64,000 bases of DNA from Azorhizobium sp943371865 (GTDB lineage Bacteria; Pseudomonadota; Alphaproteobacteria; Rhizobiales; Xanthobacteraceae), in the NCBI RefSeq assembly GCF_943371865.1, contig NZ_CALRWL010000029.1:1-64000 (forward strand), read 5' to 3'. A program made the translations under genes and the position numbers. The notes beneath the pieces were generated by a model. That model saw nothing but the letters and a program-made list of their open reading frames with translations. It made no database searches and was not told the DNA's origin. Of the stretch, positions 62,858 through 64,000 are shown piece by piece; within the stretch, counting starts at the first letter, position 1; each line of letters starts with the position of its first letter.

Positions 62858-62883
62858 AATTACTACCAAAATGGATAGTAATT
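62858..62883. promoter_or_regulatory. Perfect 8-bp dyad upstream of giant autotransporter
   Basis: AATTACTA (62858-62865) and its exact inverse TAGTAATT (62876-62883) flank a 10-bp spacer in the AT-rich 180-bp gap between the giant gene and the LuxR-type gene, 65-90 bp before the giant gene start. A TATAAT overlaps the left arm. The position fits an operator for the giant gene. The rest of the gap (62884-62973) is AT-rich with no gene. Confidence 0.5.
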
Positions 62884-62973
62884 TCAATAGAGGCGTCAAA
62901 TTTGCTTCATCAATTTTAGGTATACGCGAGCGTTTTGTACCCTATATCGGGGACGTCATCTTGAGCGTTGCCG

Positions 62974-64000
62974 TTAGCAGCCGGAAAAGCGAGCGATCAG
63001 GGCCACCAATTGGGCTTGCCGCTCCGTTCCGGTTTTGGCCAGAACCCGTTTCACCTGGGTGCGCAATGTGCCCTTGGTGGACCCGAAGCGCTGAGACAAC
63101 TCCTCCACCGACCAGCCTTCGGCCAGGCCCTTGGCGACGCGCGCCTCGGCGGGCGTGAGGGAGAACAGGTCCATGAGCGTCTGCGGGCTCAGGGAGGCGC
63201 GGCTCTCGGAGGTCAGCATCAGCATGAACTTGCCCGGGGCGAAGATGTCGTTCGCGGCCCCTGAGATGGGCACCAGATGCAGAAGGTGCGGCTCCTGGGT
63301 TTCGAAGTCGCGCGCCACCAAGGAGAGCGCAGCTTCGGCGGCGGAGCGGGGCGGGGCCGCCAGCGCCCGCGCCAGCATCGCATCGGCCTTGGTGTCCAGC
63401 AGGGTCACCCGCGCCGTGCCCGCCTGAAACAGCCCCCGGCTCTTTTCCACAAACTGGGCGTTGGCCGCGCAGATCTGGCCGGACTGGGAGAGAATGGCCG
63501 CCGGGCGTTGCAGCGTTTCGAACACGTCCTGCAGTTTCTCGGCGCGGTTGGCGCCGAGCGTCGCGGCGATCATCACGGCGCGGGTCAGGTGGGGCCGCAG
63601 CCGGTTGAGGTATCGGATGTGATCCGGGCCGATGGGGCCGTCCTTGTAGCGCCGCTCGATGCCGATCTCGTAGGTGCCCACGTGCGGCACCTCGATCAGC
63701 GTTCCCGCAAACCAGCCGTAACCGCGCGGGTAAAGGAAATCGCGATAAAGCGGCTCCGATACCATCTCCGTCGGCTCGAACAGGTCATTGTCGGTCAAGA
63801 AGCCAGGATGGACCAGGCGCAGCAGGCGATCAATCCGCGCATTATAGTCCAGCCCCTGGCGGACGCTGTCCTGGAATAGCGCGTGGCCGTCGCCCGATGC
63901 CGCGCAGACGTGGACGCTCGGGGACACGGAGAGAACAGCGGCAAAGGCACCGCCGGTTTCTTGGGCGATGCTTTCCAGCACCAGCGGCCATTTCTCGGAA
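62974..64000 (-). CDS. LuxR-family HTH transcriptional regulator (5' end outside window)
   Basis: The frame is open to the right edge, so the N-terminus is missing; at least 341 residues are visible. The C-terminal LuxR-type helix-turn-helix is LFSLTPAEARVAKGLAEGWS with VEELSQRFGSTKGTLRTQVK and RVLAKTGTERQAQLVALI. The upstream part looks like sensory domains: YGWFAGTLIEVPHVGTYEIG, then a PAS-like LQRPAAILSQSGQICAANA. There is no acyl-homoserine-lactone-binding signature. It is on the same strand as the giant autotransporter and 180 bp upstream of it, so it probably regulates that gene, itself, or both. Confidence 0.9.
   Translation of the reverse strand, partial: SEKWPLVLESIAQETGGAFAAVLSVSPSVHVCAASGDGHALFQDSVRQGLDYNARIDRLLRLVHPGFLTDNDLFEPTEMVSEPLYRDFLYPRGYGWFAGTLIEVPHVGTYEIGIERRYKDGPIGPDHIRYLNRLRPHLTRAVMIAATLGANRAEKLQDVFETLQRPAAILSQSGQICAANAQFVEKSRGLFQAGTARVTLLDTKADAMLARALAAPPRSAAEAALSLVARDFETQEPHLLHLVPISGAANDIFAPGKFMLMLTSESRASLSPQTLMDLFSLTPAEARVAKGLAEGWSVEELSQRFGSTKGTLRTQVKRVLAKTGTERQAQLVALIARFSGC

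Noticed and set aside
62974..63981. Start codon GTG at 63981 for the LuxR-type gene
   Set aside because: The frame remains open to the window edge with protein-like sequence before it, so the gene most likely starts outside the window.

Overview
The window is GC-rich, densely coded alphaproteobacterial chromosome. Gene content and order (hisI-folE divergent from a NifU-like scaffold gene, yidD, ppx-rlmE, an AapJ-type binding protein, BTLCP transglutaminase-like protein, CtrA-like boxes) suggest a Hyphomicrobiales member, perhaps Xanthobacteraceae. That placement is inference from context, not a database result. No tRNA, rRNA, CRISPR array, insertion sequence, integrase or phage gene was seen.

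Layout. 0-8 kb: NAD salvage (pncB), an exported chorismate-mutase-like protein, a transaldolase-family aldolase, ppx-rlmE, an MFS exporter and small unknowns. 8-14.5 kb: an accessory-looking group with a MATE exporter, a stand-alone acyl carrier protein and a fatty-acyl-AMP-ligase-type enzyme on one strand, facing away from a WcbI-domain polysaccharide-modification protein with two N-terminal beta modules. 14.5-22 kb: an FMN-binding protein, an AhpD-like protein and a LysR regulator; guaA; an ArsR-SRPBCC fusion; a nucleosidase-rsmB pair with overlapping start and stop; a MAPEG protein. 22-34 kb: housekeeping and membrane genes (gamma carbonic anhydrase, BTLCP, rhomboid, CBS protein, patatin, hisI, folE, NifU-like, PAP2 phosphatase, yidD, lipase, thrS), with a 174-bp multi-hairpin palindromic repeat between the lipase and thrS. 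34-46 kb: a 996-residue autotransporter, an unknown exported protein, nitroreductase, an AlgX-like/MBOAT O-acetylation pair, nadK, cutA, an MBL-fold hydrolase, aapJ and an L,D-transpeptidase.

46-64 kb: one minus-strand gene of 16,680 bp (5,559 codons) encodes a giant classical autotransporter. By hand count it has about 46 passenger repeats of about 89 residues (267 bp), plus larger internal duplications, and ends in a C-terminal beta-barrel. A LuxR-type regulator, cut by the window edge, lies just upstream on the same strand. A perfect 8-bp dyad sits in the AT-rich gap between them. Several genes act at the cell surface (two autotransporters, two possible polysaccharide acylation modules, L,D-transpeptidase, BTLCP, rhomboid).

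The best candidates for something not described are the FAAL-ACP-MATE/WcbI group and the giant autotransporter with its regulator and higher-order repeat architecture.
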